Assembly: GCF_002834145.1 (NCBI RefSeq)
Contig: NZ_PHNT01000001.1
Location: 519,069 to 583,068 of the forward strand
Length of the DNA: 64,000 nucleotides
Reading direction: 5' to 3'
Origin: Roseovarius salinarum
GTDB lineage: Bacteria > Pseudomonadota > Alphaproteobacteria > Rhodobacterales > Rhodobacteraceae
In this document: piece by piece, positions 44,260-53,501 of the stretch
Layout: the number at the start of each line of letters is the position of its first letter
How positions within the stretch are numbered: position 1 is the first letter of the stretch
The notes under the pieces: model-generated
Told to the model about the DNA's origin: nothing
Seen by the model: only the letters and a program-made list of their open reading frames with translations
Databases searched by the model: none
Position numbers and translations under genes: made by a program

Positions 44260-44466
44260 TCAGGCCAGCGCGATGTTCGCTGCCGAGGAACGACCATCGC
44301 GGCCGGATTCGACGTCGAAGGTGACCTTCTGGTTGTCGGCGAGGCCGGTCAGACCCGCACGCTCGACGGCCGAGATGTGCACGAACACGTCCTTGCCGCC
44401 GTCCTCGGGCGCGATGAAGCCGTAGCCCTTCGTTGCGTTGAACCATTTCACGGTGCCAGTAGCCAT
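44260..44466 (-). CDS. Cold shock protein (CspA family)
   Basis: A 68-residue single OB-fold RNA/DNA-binding chaperone. RNP motifs KGYGFI and VFVHIS are intact. ATG 44466 follows AAGGAGA. The 170-base upstream region holds no gene and may include a structured cold-responsive leader, but I cannot show that. Confidence 0.96.
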   Translation of the reverse strand: MATGTVKWFNATKGYGFIAPEDGGKDVFVHISAVERAGLTGLADNQKVTFDVESGRDGRSSAANIALA

Positions 44467-44636
44467 CCGCTTTCTCCTTACGTTGTTTCGCTGCCCGCGG
44501 AATTGCGGCAGCCCGGCGCTGTCTAGATCGAGGTACTGTGCCGGTCGTAACGGAGCAGATGGTCGATAGTGTAACGTCGCACTGCCTATATGCGGACGCG
44601 GCAGGGGTTATGCAAGAAAATTCCGTGGCCGCCCTG

Positions 44637-45197
44637 TCAGATCACCGTGACCTTGGTGCCGATGGGCACCCGTTCGTACAGGTCGCGGACGTGGTCGTTG
44701 AGCATCCGGATGCAGCCGTTGGATACCGACCGGCCGATGGTTTCCGGCGCGTTGGTGCCGTGGATGCGGAAATAGGTGTCCACCCCGTTCTGGAACAGGT
44801 AGAGCGCGCGGGCGCCAAGCGGGTTGTCGGGCCCGCCCGGCTGGACGTAGTCGTTGCCCTTGAACCTCGCATATTCTTCCGGCGCGCGCGCGATCATTTC
44901 GTCGGTGGGCCGCCAGGTGGGCCATTTCTTCTTGACCTGGATCGTCGCGGTCCCGGTGAACTGCAGCCCGGCGCGGCCCACGCCCACGCCGTAGCGGATC
45001 GCGCGGCCCGGTGCGGTGACGAAATACAGGAAATGCGCCCGCGGCACGACCAGAAGCTCACCCTGCCCGAAGCGCGCGCTCATGCCCACGTTCCGGGGGC
45101 GGAACTTCGGTTCGAGCTCGAAGCCCCGTGCCGGGGCAGCGGCCCCCAGCGCCGCGGCGGCAAGCGTGCAGGTCAGGAATCGGCGGCGGTCGATCAT
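44637..45197 (-). CDS. L,D-transpeptidase (YkuD domain), Tat/Sec exported
   Basis: A 186-residue periplasmic enzyme that makes 3-3 crosslinks in peptidoglycan or links proteins to it. Export signal DRRRFLTCTLAAAALGA; catalytic HGTNAPETIGRSVSNGCIRM with the Cys nucleophile. ATG 45197 follows AGGAGAG. Confidence 0.93.
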   Translation of the reverse strand: MIDRRRFLTCTLAAAALGAAAPARGFELEPKFRPRNVGMSARFGQGELLVVPRAHFLYFVTAPGRAIRYGVGVGRAGLQFTGTATIQVKKKWPTWRPTDEMIARAPEEYARFKGNDYVQPGGPDNPLGARALYLFQNGVDTYFRIHGTNAPETIGRSVSNGCIRMLNDHVRDLYERVPIGTKVTVI

Positions 45198-45268
45198 GCG
45201 GTGTCTCTCCTGCATGGCGCGCGATCACCTTGCCACCGGGGCGGGCGAATGCAAGCCGGACCCGGCGG

Positions 45269-45370
45269 TCACAGTGCGGCCCAGTCGCGGAACCGGGCGG
45301 GGCGTTGCCGCCGCGGCGGCGCGGCGTGGGCCGGGCGCGGGGCGAGCGGGTTCTGGTGTTGCGATGGCAT
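45269..45370 (-). CDS. Possible 33-residue Pro/Arg-rich peptide
   Basis: Starts MPSQHQNPLAPRPAHAAPPR and ends RFRDWAAL. Two tandem Shine-Dalgarno-like stretches (AAGGAGG and AAAGGAG) precede the ATG, which is why it is listed; composition alone would not distinguish it from GC-rich noise. No family recognised. Confidence 0.35.
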   Translation of the reverse strand: MPSQHQNPLAPRPAHAAPPRRQRPARFRDWAAL

Positions 45371-45469
45371 GGCGGTCTCCTTTCCTCCTTGCCATCGAGA
45401 TGGGGCGCCACGCCCGCCGCTGCCAAGGGGGCTGAAACCCTTGTGAGCGGACGTGAAAGGGCCGCTGCG

Positions 45470-45979
45470 CTACTGCGCCCCGCGGTCGAGCGCCTGCATC
45501 CAGCCGTTTTCCCACGACAGGTGATCGGCGGTGGACGGCGGATACGGGTTGGCGGTGAAGGGTTCGCCCTGAAGCCGGGCGACGAACCCCTGGTCGTAGC
45601 TCGCCGCGCGCGGGTCCATGCCGGCGGGCTGCGGGGTGCGGGCGCGCAGGTGCTCGGCGAATTCCGGGTAGCCGGTGAGAACCGACCAGTCCACGCCCTC
45701 GGGGTGGTCGCGCAGCGCGCTCTGCCCGCGCCCGGTCAGGTGCCAAGCGCCGTCGTCGCCGCGCTCCAGCAGCCGGGCGACCTCGAGCTCGCGCAGGCGG
45801 TCGGCCAGAAGATCGCGCCGCTCGGCCCCTGTCAGCGCCGGGGGCTCGCCCGCGCGGGCGAACAGCGCGTCCAGCCGCGCCGCGCAGCCGTCGAGCGTGA
45901 CCGGGCCGTCCTGCGCCGCATGCAGGATCAGCGCCATCAGGCTGGGGGTGCTGAGCAGGGGATAGTCGTTCTCGAACAT
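45470..45979 (-). CDS. Winged-helix protein with C-terminal ribosome-modulation-factor-like segment
   Basis: A 169-residue protein. Residues 1-95 look like a winged-helix domain (LMALILHAAQ, ERRDLLADRLRELEVARLLE, then WHLTGRGQSAL). Residues 128-165 (YDQGFVARLQGEPFTANPYP, then SWENGWMQALDRG) match the Rmf/CrpP pattern: Y-x-x-G-x2-A/R, a Cys/Asn-Pro-Y, then W-x-x-GW-x2-A. RMF dimerises 70S ribosomes in stationary phase. The combination suggests a ribosome- or RNA-linked role, but the RMF match is by eye only. Confidence 0.65.
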   Translation of the reverse strand: MFENDYPLLSTPSLMALILHAAQDGPVTLDGCAARLDALFARAGEPPALTGAERRDLLADRLRELEVARLLERGDDGAWHLTGRGQSALRDHPEGVDWSVLTGYPEFAEHLRARTPQPAGMDPRAASYDQGFVARLQGEPFTANPYPPSTADHLSWENGWMQALDRGAQ

Positions 45980-46100
45980 CGCTGGCCCTCGGCTGCCGGT
46001 GGCCCGAGGCTAGGCGGCCCGCGCCGCGGGGTAAAGGGCCGGGGGTGGCATGGTTGGCGGGTCAGCCGATCCGGCGGCGTGTCGTGGCGGGGGCGCCAGC

Positions 46101-46172
46101 CGCACGGGGTAGGGTGGGCAATCTTGCCACCCGTGCGTGGTGAGGGGTGGTGGGCAGGATTGCCCATCCTAC
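46101..46172. repeat. REP-like palindromic repeat
   Basis: Outer arms GTAGGGTGGGCAATCTTGCC (46109-46128) and its near-perfect inverse at 46153-46172 differ at two positions; an inner perfect pair, CGCACGGG/CCCGTGCG, lies at 46101-46108 and 46130-46137. Motifs of the type GTAGGRTGGGCAATCYTGCC are dispersed in many proteobacterial genomes. It sits between two minus-strand genes. Confidence 0.65.
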
Positions 46173-46185
46173 GGTTGGTTGTGGA

Positions 46186-46440
46186 TCAGACGTGTTGCCA
46201 AGATTCTGTAATCAAGCGCGAAAAACTCTGTTCGCCTTCTTGATGGCGCTTCATCACATATAGCAAGCGCTGACCGTATTCTTCGCTTTTTGGGCTCATG
46301 TTCCGGTCCACAGACCAGTATCCGAGCGCCTTACCAAATGACTCTTTCGATCTTTTGTGATGCAGCTCGTTAAGCTGGTCATTTGTCATCCCTTGGTTTT
46401 GTAGATAAACCAACGCTTCATGTATATCTCGAGATTTCAT
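46186..46440 (-). CDS. 84-residue AT-richer hypothetical protein behind ettA
   Basis: Begins MKSRDIHEALVYLQNQGM and is helical and charged, with HHKRSKESFGKALGYW in the middle. No family recognised. GAGGTGAA precedes the ATG. Its base composition is clearly lower in GC than ettA six bases upstream and everything else nearby, which suggests recent transfer. A REP-like palindrome lies directly past its stop. Confidence 0.65.
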   Translation of the reverse strand: MKSRDIHEALVYLQNQGMTNDQLNELHHKRSKESFGKALGYWSVDRNMSPKSEEYGQRLLYVMKRHQEGEQSFSRLITESWQHV

Positions 46441-46445
46441 TAAGT

Positions 46446-48113
46446 TCACCTCGCGAACTTCTTGTACTTCATCCGCGTGGGCTCCAGCGCATCCGGCCCG
46501 AGCCGGCGTTTCTTGTCCTCCTCGTAGTCCTCGAAGTTGCCCTCGAACCACTCGACGTGGGCGTCGCCCTCGAAGGCGAGCATATGGGTGCAGATCCGGT
46601 CGAGGAAGAACCGGTCGTGGCTGATGACCACGGCGCAGCCGGCGAAGGTCTCCAGCGCGTCCTCGAGCGCGCGCAGCGTTTCCACGTCGAGGTCGTTGGT
46701 GGGCTCGTCCAGCAGCAGCACGTTGCCGCCCGATTTCAGCAGCCTGGCCATGTGGACGCGGTTGCGTTCGCCCCCCGACAGCAGGTTGACCTTCTTCTGC
46801 TGGTCGCCGCCCTTGAAGTTGAAGGCCGAGCAGTAGGCGCGGCTGTTCACCTCGGCGTCGCCCAGCTTGATGATGTCGTTGCCACCCGAGATCACCTCCC
46901 ACACGGTCTTGTCGTCGGGCAGGGCATCGCGCGTCTGGTCGACGTAGCTGAGATCGACCGTTTCGCCGAACTCGATGGTGCCCGCGTCGGGGTCCTCCTG
47001 CCCGGTGAGCATGCGGAACAGCGTCGTCTTGCCCGCGCCGTTGGGGCCGATCACGCCCACGATGCCGCCCGGCGGCAGCGAGAACGACAGGTCCTCGATC
47101 AGCAGCTTGTCGCCCTTGTGCTTCTTAAGCCCCTCGACCTCGATCACCTTAGACCCCAGCCGCGGCCCGTTGGGGATGACGATCTGGGCGCGGCCGACCT
47201 TCTCGCGCTCGGACTGGTTGGCCAGTTCCTCGTAGGCCTTGATGCGGGCCTTCTGCTTGGCCTGCCGGGCCTTCTGGCCCTGGCGCATCCATTCCAGTTC
47301 GCGTTCCAGCGTCTTCTGGCGCGACTTGTCCTCGCGCGCCTCCTGCTCCAGCCGCTTGGCCTTCTGTTCCAGCCAGCTGGAATAGTTGCCCTCGTAGGGA
47401 ATGCCGCGGCCGCGGTCGAGCTCGAGGATCCAGCCGGTGATGTCGTCGAGGAAGTACCGGTCGTGCGTGACGATCAGGATCGTGCCCTTGTAGTCGATCA
47501 GGTGCTGTTGCAGCCAGGCGATCGTCTCGGCATCCAGGTGGTTGGTCGGTTCGTCGAGCAGCAGCATGTCGGGCGCCTCGAGCAGCAGGCGGCACAGCGC
47601 GACGCGGCGCTTTTCCCCGCCCGACAGCTGGTCGACCTGCGCATCGTCCGGCGGGCAACGCAGCGCTTCCATGCTGACGTCCACCTGCGCGTCGAGATCC
47701 CAGAGGTTGGCGCTGTCGATCTCGTCCTGCAGCGCCGTCATCTCGGCCATCAGCTCGTCCGAGTAGTCCTCGGCGATCTTCATGGCGATCTCGTTGAAGC
47801 GGTCGACCTTGGCCTGCTTTTCGGCCACGCCCTGCATGACGTTGCCGCGCACGTCGAGCGCGGGGTCAAGCTCGGGCTCCTGCGGCAGGTAACCCACCTT
47901 GGCGCCGGCGGCCGCCCAGGCCTCGCCGGTGAAATCCGTGTCGAGGCCGGCCATGATCTTCATCAGCGTGGACTTGCCCGCGCCGTTCGGCCCCACCACG
48001 CCGATCTTCACGCCCGGCAGGAAGCTGAGATTGATGTTCTCGAAGCATTTCTTGCCGCCCGGGTAGGTCTTCGAGACGCCCTGCATGTGATAGACGTACT
48101 GATAGGATGCCAT
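46446..48113 (-). CDS. ettA: Energy-dependent translational throttle protein EttA (ABC-F)
   Basis: A 555-residue ABC-F ATPase that binds the ribosomal E site and gates the first peptide bond according to ATP/ADP. Two ATPase cassettes: GPNGAGKST with [11 protein letters not shown], and GPNGAGKTT with [11 protein letters not shown], joined by a long linker ([20 protein letters not shown]). The start [20 protein letters not shown] is the EttA signature. Confidence 0.96.
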   Translation of the reverse strand: MASYQYVYHMQGVSKTYPGGKKCFENINLSFLPGVKIGVVGPNGAGKSTLMKIMAGLDTDFTGEAWAAAGAKVGYLPQEPELDPALDVRGNVMQGVAEKQAKVDRFNEIAMKIAEDYSDELMAEMTALQDEIDSANLWDLDAQVDVSMEALRCPPDDAQVDQLSGGEKRRVALCRLLLEAPDMLLLDEPTNHLDAETIAWLQQHLIDYKGTILIVTHDRYFLDDITGWILELDRGRGIPYEGNYSSWLEQKAKRLEQEAREDKSRQKTLERELEWMRQGQKARQAKQKARIKAYEELANQSEREKVGRAQIVIPNGPRLGSKVIEVEGLKKHKGDKLLIEDLSFSLPPGGIVGVIGPNGAGKTTLFRMLTGQEDPDAGTIEFGETVDLSYVDQTRDALPDDKTVWEVISGGNDIIKLGDAEVNSRAYCSAFNFKGGDQQKKVNLLSGGERNRVHMARLLKSGGNVLLLDEPTNDLDVETLRALEDALETFAGCAVVISHDRFFLDRICTHMLAFEGDAHVEWFEGNFEDYEEDKKRRLGPDALEPTRMKYKKFAR

Positions 48114-48274
48114 TCTTGCCGCTCCAGAGGATGTTCATAGCCTGCCGGCCCTGATATAGGCGCGCGCGGTCAGGGGCAATGGGGCCCGGGCCGCGCGGTC
48201 CGCGCGGGCGGCTGGCCAGGTGCCGCCGCAGCCGGCTGGACGGGCCGTCGCCATGCAAAGGGAGGTCGCCGCGC

Positions 48275-48892
48275 GTGCCGCAGTATTCCTTGCCGCTGAC
48301 CCGGCCGGGCATGTCCGTCGGGGTTCTCGGCGGGTCGTTCGATCCGCCGCACGCCGGTCATGTCCACATCACGCGCGAGGCGCTCAAGCGTTTCTGCCTC
48401 GACCGGGCCTGGTGGCTGGTCAGCCCCGGCAACCCGCTGAAATCGCGGGGCCCTGCGCCGCTGGCGCGCCGGATGGCGGCCGCCCGCGCGCTGATGGACC
48501 ATCCCCGCGTGGCCGTCACCGATTTCGAGGCGCAGGCCGGCACGCGGTTCACCGCCGAAACCCTGACCGCACTCACCGCCGCGCGGCCCGGGGTGCGCTT
48601 CGTCTGGCTGATGGGGGCCGACAACCTGGCGCAGCTCGACCGCTGGCAGGACTGGCAGACCATCCTCGAGACCGTGCCGGTGGGCGTGCTGGCACGGCCG
48701 GGCGCCCGCATCTCGGCGCGCGCGTCGCGGGCCGCACGCATCTATTCGGGCGCGCGGCTGCCGGCGGCGCAAAGCCGGAAGCTGCCGCTGTGCCGCGCGC
48801 CGGCGTGGTGCTTCGTGAACGTCCCCATGGTCGCGATCTCCTCGACCCGGCTGCGGCGCGAAGGCCGCTGGGACACAGAGGGGCGAATTTGA
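48275..48892 (+). CDS. nadD: Nicotinate-nucleotide adenylyltransferase
   Basis: Adenylates nicotinate mononucleotide in NAD synthesis. The 205-residue product has [14 protein letters not shown] (nucleotidyltransferase HxGH) and [12 protein letters not shown]. The GTG at 48275 is chosen because GGGAGGT stands before it and relatives have a similar twelve-residue lead; the first ATG (48311) has no ribosome-binding site. Confidence 0.92.
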   Translation: MPQYSLPLTRPGMSVGVLGGSFDPPHAGHVHITREALKRFCLDRAWWLVSPGNPLKSRGPAPLARRMAAARALMDHPRVAVTDFEAQAGTRFTAETLTALTAARPGVRFVWLMGADNLAQLDRWQDWQTILETVPVGVLARPGARISARASRAARIYSGARLPAAQSRKLPLCRAPAWCFVNVPMVAISSTRLRREGRWDTEGRI

Positions 48893-48949
48893 TCGCCACG
48901 CGGCGGGATTCGCATTGTCTGGGCGCCGATCGTGCGGTTTACTCTCGCC

Positions 48950-50440
48950 ATGACGAAAGCCTTTTCCAGACGGTTTTTTCTGGCTGGCAGCCTGTCGGGG
49001 CTGGCGGCCGCGGCGCAGGCCGGTGCGCCGGCCGTCTCGTTGCGGCCGCAGGTGCGTCCGGCCGGAATCGGGGGCCGCGCGGCGCCGGGGGCGGGCCTGC
49101 TCATCCGCGGCGCGCGCCTTGGCGGGCGCGTGGCCTACGCGGTGGCCGATGTTCGCGATGGCGCGCTGCTCGAGGAAATGGCCGGCGACGCCGCGCAGCC
49201 GCCGGCAAGCGTGACGAAGGCCGTGACCGCGCTTTATGCGCTTGACGCGCTGGGCGCGAGCTACCGGTTCAAGACGCGACTGATCGCGACAGGGCCGGTG
49301 GAAAACGGCGTGCTGCGCGGTGACCTCGTGCTGGCCGGTGGCGGGGATCCGACGCTCGATACCGACGCGCTGGCCGACATGGCGGCGCGGCTGAAGAAGG
49401 CGGGCGTGCGCGAGGTGCGCGGCGACTTCAAGGTCTGGGGCGGGGCGCTGCCGTTCGAGCCGATGATCGATGCCGAGCAGCCGGAGCACGTTGGCTACAA
49501 CCCCACGGTCTCGGGGCTGAACCTCAACTACAACCGCGTGCATTTCCAGTGGCGCCGCGGTGATGGCGGCTACCGCGTGACCATCGACGCGCGCTCTCGC
49601 AAGTACCGCCCCGAGGTGCGCGTGTCCCGCATGTCCGTCGCCGATCGGAACTACCCGGTCTACACTTACAGCGACGGCGGCGACCACGACAGCTGGACGG
49701 TGGCGCGCGGTGCGCTGGGTCAGGGCGGGGCACGCTGGCTGCCCGTGCGCAAGCCCGATGTCTATGCCGGCGAGGTCTTTGTCACGTTCGCGCGTGCCCA
49801 CGGGATCGCGCTTGACAGTATCCGCCCGACGCGGCGCGCGCCGCAGGGCAAGGCGCTTGTCATCCGCAAGAGCCAGCCGCTGCGCGATATCCTGCACGGC
49901 ATGCTGAAATATTCCAACAACCTCACGGCCGAACTGGTGGGCATCACGGCCACGCAGGCGCGCGCCGGGCAGGCCGGATCGCTGCGTGCCTCGGCGCGGG
50001 CGATGTCGCGCTGGGCGGCCGAGGAGCTGGGCATGACCGATGCCCGCCTGCTCGATCATTCGGGCCTGGGCGAGGATTCGCGCCTGTCCGCCCGGTCCAT
50101 GGCGCTGGCGCTGGTGCGGGCGCACCGGTCCGGCACGTTGCGCCCGATCCTCAAGGACATCCCGATGCGCGACAAGAACGGCCGGGTCGACAAGGGCCAT
50201 CCCGTCAAGGTCGAGGCCAAGACCGGGACATTGTATTTCGTCAGTTCGCTCGCGGGATACATGACAGCGGAGGACGGGCGCGTCATGGCCTTCGCGATCT
50301 TCGCGGCTGACACCGACCGGCGGTCGCGGATCGACCGCGACGCGCGCGGCCGGCCGCCCGGTGCCCGCGGATGGAACCGCCGCGCGAAGGATCTGCAACA
50401 GGCGCTCATCGAGCGATGGAACATGGTTTACGGCAGCTGA
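48950..50440 (+). CDS. dacB: D-alanyl-D-alanine carboxypeptidase/endopeptidase (PBP4 type)
   Basis: Trims and opens peptidoglycan crosslinks in the periplasm. The 496-residue product has a Tat-like signal (SRRFFLAGS), the active-site SVTK (Ser87-Lys90), the SNN of LKYSNNLTAE and the KTG of EAKTGTLYF, with the large inserted domain between the first two motifs that marks peptidase S13. ATG 48950 is preferred; a GTG at 48932 would add six residues. Confidence 0.92.
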   Translation: MTKAFSRRFFLAGSLSGLAAAAQAGAPAVSLRPQVRPAGIGGRAAPGAGLLIRGARLGGRVAYAVADVRDGALLEEMAGDAAQPPASVTKAVTALYALDALGASYRFKTRLIATGPVENGVLRGDLVLAGGGDPTLDTDALADMAARLKKAGVREVRGDFKVWGGALPFEPMIDAEQPEHVGYNPTVSGLNLNYNRVHFQWRRGDGGYRVTIDARSRKYRPEVRVSRMSVADRNYPVYTYSDGGDHDSWTVARGALGQGGARWLPVRKPDVYAGEVFVTFARAHGIALDSIRPTRRAPQGKALVIRKSQPLRDILHGMLKYSNNLTAELVGITATQARAGQAGSLRASARAMSRWAAEELGMTDARLLDHSGLGEDSRLSARSMALALVRAHRSGTLRPILKDIPMRDKNGRVDKGHPVKVEAKTGTLYFVSSLAGYMTAEDGRVMAFAIFAADTDRRSRIDRDARGRPPGARGWNRRAKDLQQALIERWNMVYGS

Positions 50441-50489
50441 CCGGCGCGGCGCTTGCCATGCGCCCCCGCCGGCCCGGCCGCGGTGCGCG

Positions 50490-51428
50490 TCACTCGCTGT
50501 CGAGCAACACCGCCTCGACCCGGCGGTTGGCATCACGGCCCGCCTGCGTGAGGTTGGGCGCCACCGGTGCCAGGTAGGCCACGCCCTGGGCGTCGAGCTG
50601 GGCGCGCGGCACGTCGTGGGCGGCAACGAGCCGTTCCAGAACGGCGGCGGCCCGGCGCTGCGAAAGCTCGGTGTTGGCCTCCAGCCTGCCCACCGAATCG
50701 GTGTGCCCGACCAGGGCGACACGCCGATCGGGATTGTTGCGCAGGTAGTTCGCCAACGCCTCGAGCGATTCGAACGGCCCGTCCCCGAGCGCCGTGGCCC
50801 CGGTGCCGAAATCGAGGTCCGACAGGATGACGTGCCCGGTCTCCTCGAGCGCGCGCGCGACGGCCGTCTCCGTCGCATCGGGCGCGGGTGCCACCCCTGC
50901 GGGCGCGACGGGCAGGGGCTCGGCCGTTTCCGGTCCGACATGGACAAGCTGGACGTAGCCGGTGTTGCCCGACCGGCTGACCAGCAGCGTGACATATTCG
51001 GCCTGTTCGCCCGTGCCGCGGCGCGCCGACAGGAACCGGAAATCGAACAGGTCGACGAACATCTCGGGCGCCGAGATCACCTGCACCCCGAACCGGAAGT
51101 CGAAGCCGCCGCAGCCCGCGTCCTGGCATTCGAACACCACAGAGAACCCCATCTCGTCCAGCTGATCGCGCAAGGGGCGCAGGATCTGCAGCGTTGTCAT
51201 GCCGTCCCCGTCGATTCGCCAGGCCTGCCGCACGACCGCGCCCTCGACCGTGCGGGTCGGCAGCGTGCCGTCGGAAAAGGCGCCGGTGGGCAACGGATAA
51301 CTGTCCGGACCGGTCACGATCTGGCGGGTCAGCGTGGCTTCGCCGGGCATCTGCAGTTCCATGGCGGCTGCGGGCAGGGCTGCCATGCCGGCCAGAAGCA
51401 GGGCCGCGGCGAACCGCAGCCCGCGCAT
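50490..51428 (-). CDS. OmpA-family outer membrane/peptidoglycan-binding protein
   Basis: A 312-residue exported protein: signal peptide MRGLRFAAALLLAGMAALPA, an unrecognised N-terminal domain with a CQDAGC cysteine pair, and a C-terminal OmpA-like domain (about 195-305) with VGHTDSVGRLEANTELSQRR, which binds diaminopimelate in peptidoglycan. One base separates its ATG from the stop of the upstream AhpD-like gene. Confidence 0.9.
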   Translation of the reverse strand: MRGLRFAAALLLAGMAALPAAAMELQMPGEATLTRQIVTGPDSYPLPTGAFSDGTLPTRTVEGAVVRQAWRIDGDGMTTLQILRPLRDQLDEMGFSVVFECQDAGCGGFDFRFGVQVISAPEMFVDLFDFRFLSARRGTGEQAEYVTLLVSRSGNTGYVQLVHVGPETAEPLPVAPAGVAPAPDATETAVARALEETGHVILSDLDFGTGATALGDGPFESLEALANYLRNNPDRRVALVGHTDSVGRLEANTELSQRRAAAVLERLVAAHDVPRAQLDAQGVAYLAPVAPNLTQAGRDANRRVEAVLLDSE

Positions 51429-51429
51429 C

Positions 51430-52002
51430 TCAGCGCGCCTGCGCGTGATACTCATCGTTGGGCTGCATCCCCGTGGCGCTGGCCACCCGGTTGGTCATGT
51501 TGAAGAACCCCGCGACATTGGCGATATCCCAGATGTCGCGGTCGCTGAAGCCGACGTGGCGCAGCGCCTCGCGGTCGATCTCCTCGATCCTGGCGCTTTC
51601 CACGGTCACCTTTTCCGCGAAAGCCAGCATCGCGCGCTCCCGCGAATCGAGATCCGCCACGCGCCAGTTCATGACCATCGCTTCGCCCAGCTCGGGCCGT
51701 CCCGACAGCGCGCGCACCGCTGCACCGTGGGCGACCTGGCAGTACCAGCAGCGGTTGATCGACGAGACGACGACGGCGATCATCTCGCGTTCGAGCTTGC
51801 TCAGCCCGCTGTCGGCCAGCATCAGGTCGTTGTACATTGCCGTGAAAGCGTTCAGCTTGTCGATATCGAAGGCATAGGCCTTCAGAACGTTCGGCACGAG
51901 GCCCAGCTTTTCCTCGCAGATGTCGAAATACGTCCGGGTCTCGTCGGGCAGCGGGTCCGTCATGGGAAGGTCGAGGGCGGTTGTCCGCTCGGTGTCGCGC
52001 AT
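51430..52002 (-). CDS. AhpD-like carboxymuconolactone decarboxylase family protein (peroxidase-related)
   Basis: A 190-residue helical protein with the CMD/AhpD active site CWYCQVAHG (CxxC...H). Relatives are alkylhydroperoxidase-like; the physiological substrate is unknown. I place the start at 52002, behind AAGGA; ATG 52017 overlaps the GNAT stop (ATGA) and adds five residues. Part of a tightly packed string cinA-type, GNAT, AhpD-like, OmpA-like. Confidence 0.85.
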   Translation of the reverse strand: MRDTERTTALDLPMTDPLPDETRTYFDICEEKLGLVPNVLKAYAFDIDKLNAFTAMYNDLMLADSGLSKLEREMIAVVVSSINRCWYCQVAHGAAVRALSGRPELGEAMVMNWRVADLDSRERAMLAFAEKVTVESARIEEIDREALRHVGFSDRDIWDIANVAGFFNMTNRVASATGMQPNDEYHAQAR

Positions 52003-52013
52003 CGTGCTGTCCT

Positions 52014-52733
52014 TCATGGCTTTTGCCGGTAGTGGTAGTGTTCCACAATGCCCATGCCGAGGGAAGAGTAGAGCGCACGGGCGGCCGCGTTGTCCCGCGT
52101 GCAGGCGGCGGCGAGACGCGTGGCGCCGTGCTCCTGCGCCCAGATCGCGGCCTGCCGAATGGCATACCCGCCCATGCCCTTGCGACGGCTGCGCGGCGTG
52201 ACCTCGAGCGCATGGACCACGGCGACATCTTGATGGATCGCGACGAACCCCGCGCAGGCCGGGCTGTCGTCGATCCGGCCCAGTATCCCCGTTTTCGGGT
52301 GGGGGGCGCGTGCCATCACCGCGCGGCGCGCCGCGCCGATGCCGCCCGCCTCCCAGATGTCGACCATGACCGCCAGGGGTTCCCAGATGGTGAAGGCGGT
52401 GACGGGCGGCGGCTTCCGCGCGGCGAGATCCGCCACCGGCGCGGCATGAACATCCACAGCGTCGACCACCGCATGGCCCGCGCCGGCCAGCAGGGCGTCG
52501 AGCGCCGTCTCGCCCGCGCGCACCATGAACAGCGGCCGCTGCCCGAGGTCCCGCATCGCGGCCTCTGCCGCAGGCAGGTCGGCGGCGGTGACCGGGCCTT
52601 CGGCCGTTGCGGCCGACACGCGTTGCCCCCCGCCCGCGCCGTCGCGGATGGTCCAGGGGCCGAGGCGGCGCTGTGACGCAGGCGGCCATGTCGCCGCCAT
52701 CGCCGCAAGGAACCGGCCCGGCGCGGGCGTCAT
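52014..52733 (-). CDS. GNAT family N-acetyltransferase
   Basis: A 239-residue protein whose C-terminal half is a GNAT acyltransferase: VVHALEVTPRSRRKGMGGYA is the acetyl-CoA loop (R-x-x-G-x-G/A variant) and LYSSLGMGIVEHYHYR the closing strand. The N-terminal half is degenerate. Acceptor unknown. Start codon overlaps the stop of the upstream CinA-type gene. Confidence 0.85.
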   Translation of the reverse strand: MTPAPGRFLAAMAATWPPASQRRLGPWTIRDGAGGGQRVSAATAEGPVTAADLPAAEAAMRDLGQRPLFMVRAGETALDALLAGAGHAVVDAVDVHAAPVADLAARKPPPVTAFTIWEPLAVMVDIWEAGGIGAARRAVMARAPHPKTGILGRIDDSPACAGFVAIHQDVAVVHALEVTPRSRRKGMGGYAIRQAAIWAQEHGATRLAAACTRDNAAARALYSSLGMGIVEHYHYRQKP

Positions 52734-53452
52734 GTGCCGAACATTGCGGCGAGTTCGGCCATCGCCGCCTCCACCCGTGCGCCGTCGGTGCCGCGCACCA
52801 CCACGTTGGAGCCGAACGCCCCGTCCTTCTGGTAGGGGTAGGAGCCGAACGACAGGTCCGGGTAGCGGTCCGCCAGATCGGCCAGCGGCCCGGCGATATC
52901 GCCCTCGCCACGTTCGATCCGCAACGATTGCGACAGCAGCGGCGCCCCCCCGGTGAGTTGCGGCAGAACGCTGGCGACCATCGCCTCGAAGATCGCCGGG
53001 ACGCCCGCCATGACGTGCACGTTCTCCAGCGTGAACCCGGGGGCGGCGCTGACCGGGTTGTCGATCAGCGTGGCGCCTTCGGGGATTCGCGCCATGCGCA
53101 GCCGGGCCTCGTTCAACTCGGTGCCCATGCGGTCGTAGTGGGCCTGCAGCCGTGCGAGGGCGTCCTCGCGCACGTCGATCGGCCGGCCCAGCGCGCGGGC
53201 CACGCAATCGGCGGTGATGTCGTCGTGCGTCGGTCCGATGCCGCCGGAGGTGAACAGCCAGTCGTGCGCGCCCGACAGGGTACGCACTGCCCTTTCGATG
53301 GCATCGGCGTCGTCCGGGACGACGCGCGCCTCGCGCAGGTCGATGCCGGCCTTGGTCAGTTCGCCGGCGAGGTAATGCATGTTGCCCTCGCGGGTGCGGC
53401 CCGAAAGGATCTCGTCGCCGATGACCAGCATCGCGGCGGTCGGGTTGGGCAT
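52730..53452 (-). CDS. CinA-type molybdopterin-binding domain protein
   Basis: A 240-residue stand-alone MoCF-biosynthesis/CinA N-domain. GDEILSGRTREGN and FTSGGIGPTHDDITA are the family motifs. The C-terminal deamidase domain of full CinA is absent; if encoded it is elsewhere. Relatives act as ADP-ribose or nicotinamide-mononucleotide-linked hydrolases, not shown here. ATG 53452 follows AAGGAGG. Divergent from sfsA. Confidence 0.87.
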   Translation of the reverse strand: MPNPTAAMLVIGDEILSGRTREGNMHYLAGELTKAGIDLREARVVPDDADAIERAVRTLSGAHDWLFTSGGIGPTHDDITADCVARALGRPIDVREDALARLQAHYDRMGTELNEARLRMARIPEGATLIDNPVSAAPGFTLENVHVMAGVPAIFEAMVASVLPQLTGGAPLLSQSLRIERGEGDIAGPLADLADRYPDLSFGSYPYQKDGAFGSNVVVRGTDGARVEAAMAELAAMFGT

Positions 53453-53501
53453 GGCCGGGCCTCCTTGAACATCCGTCGCGGTCGGGTATAGGCCCCGGCG
53501 C

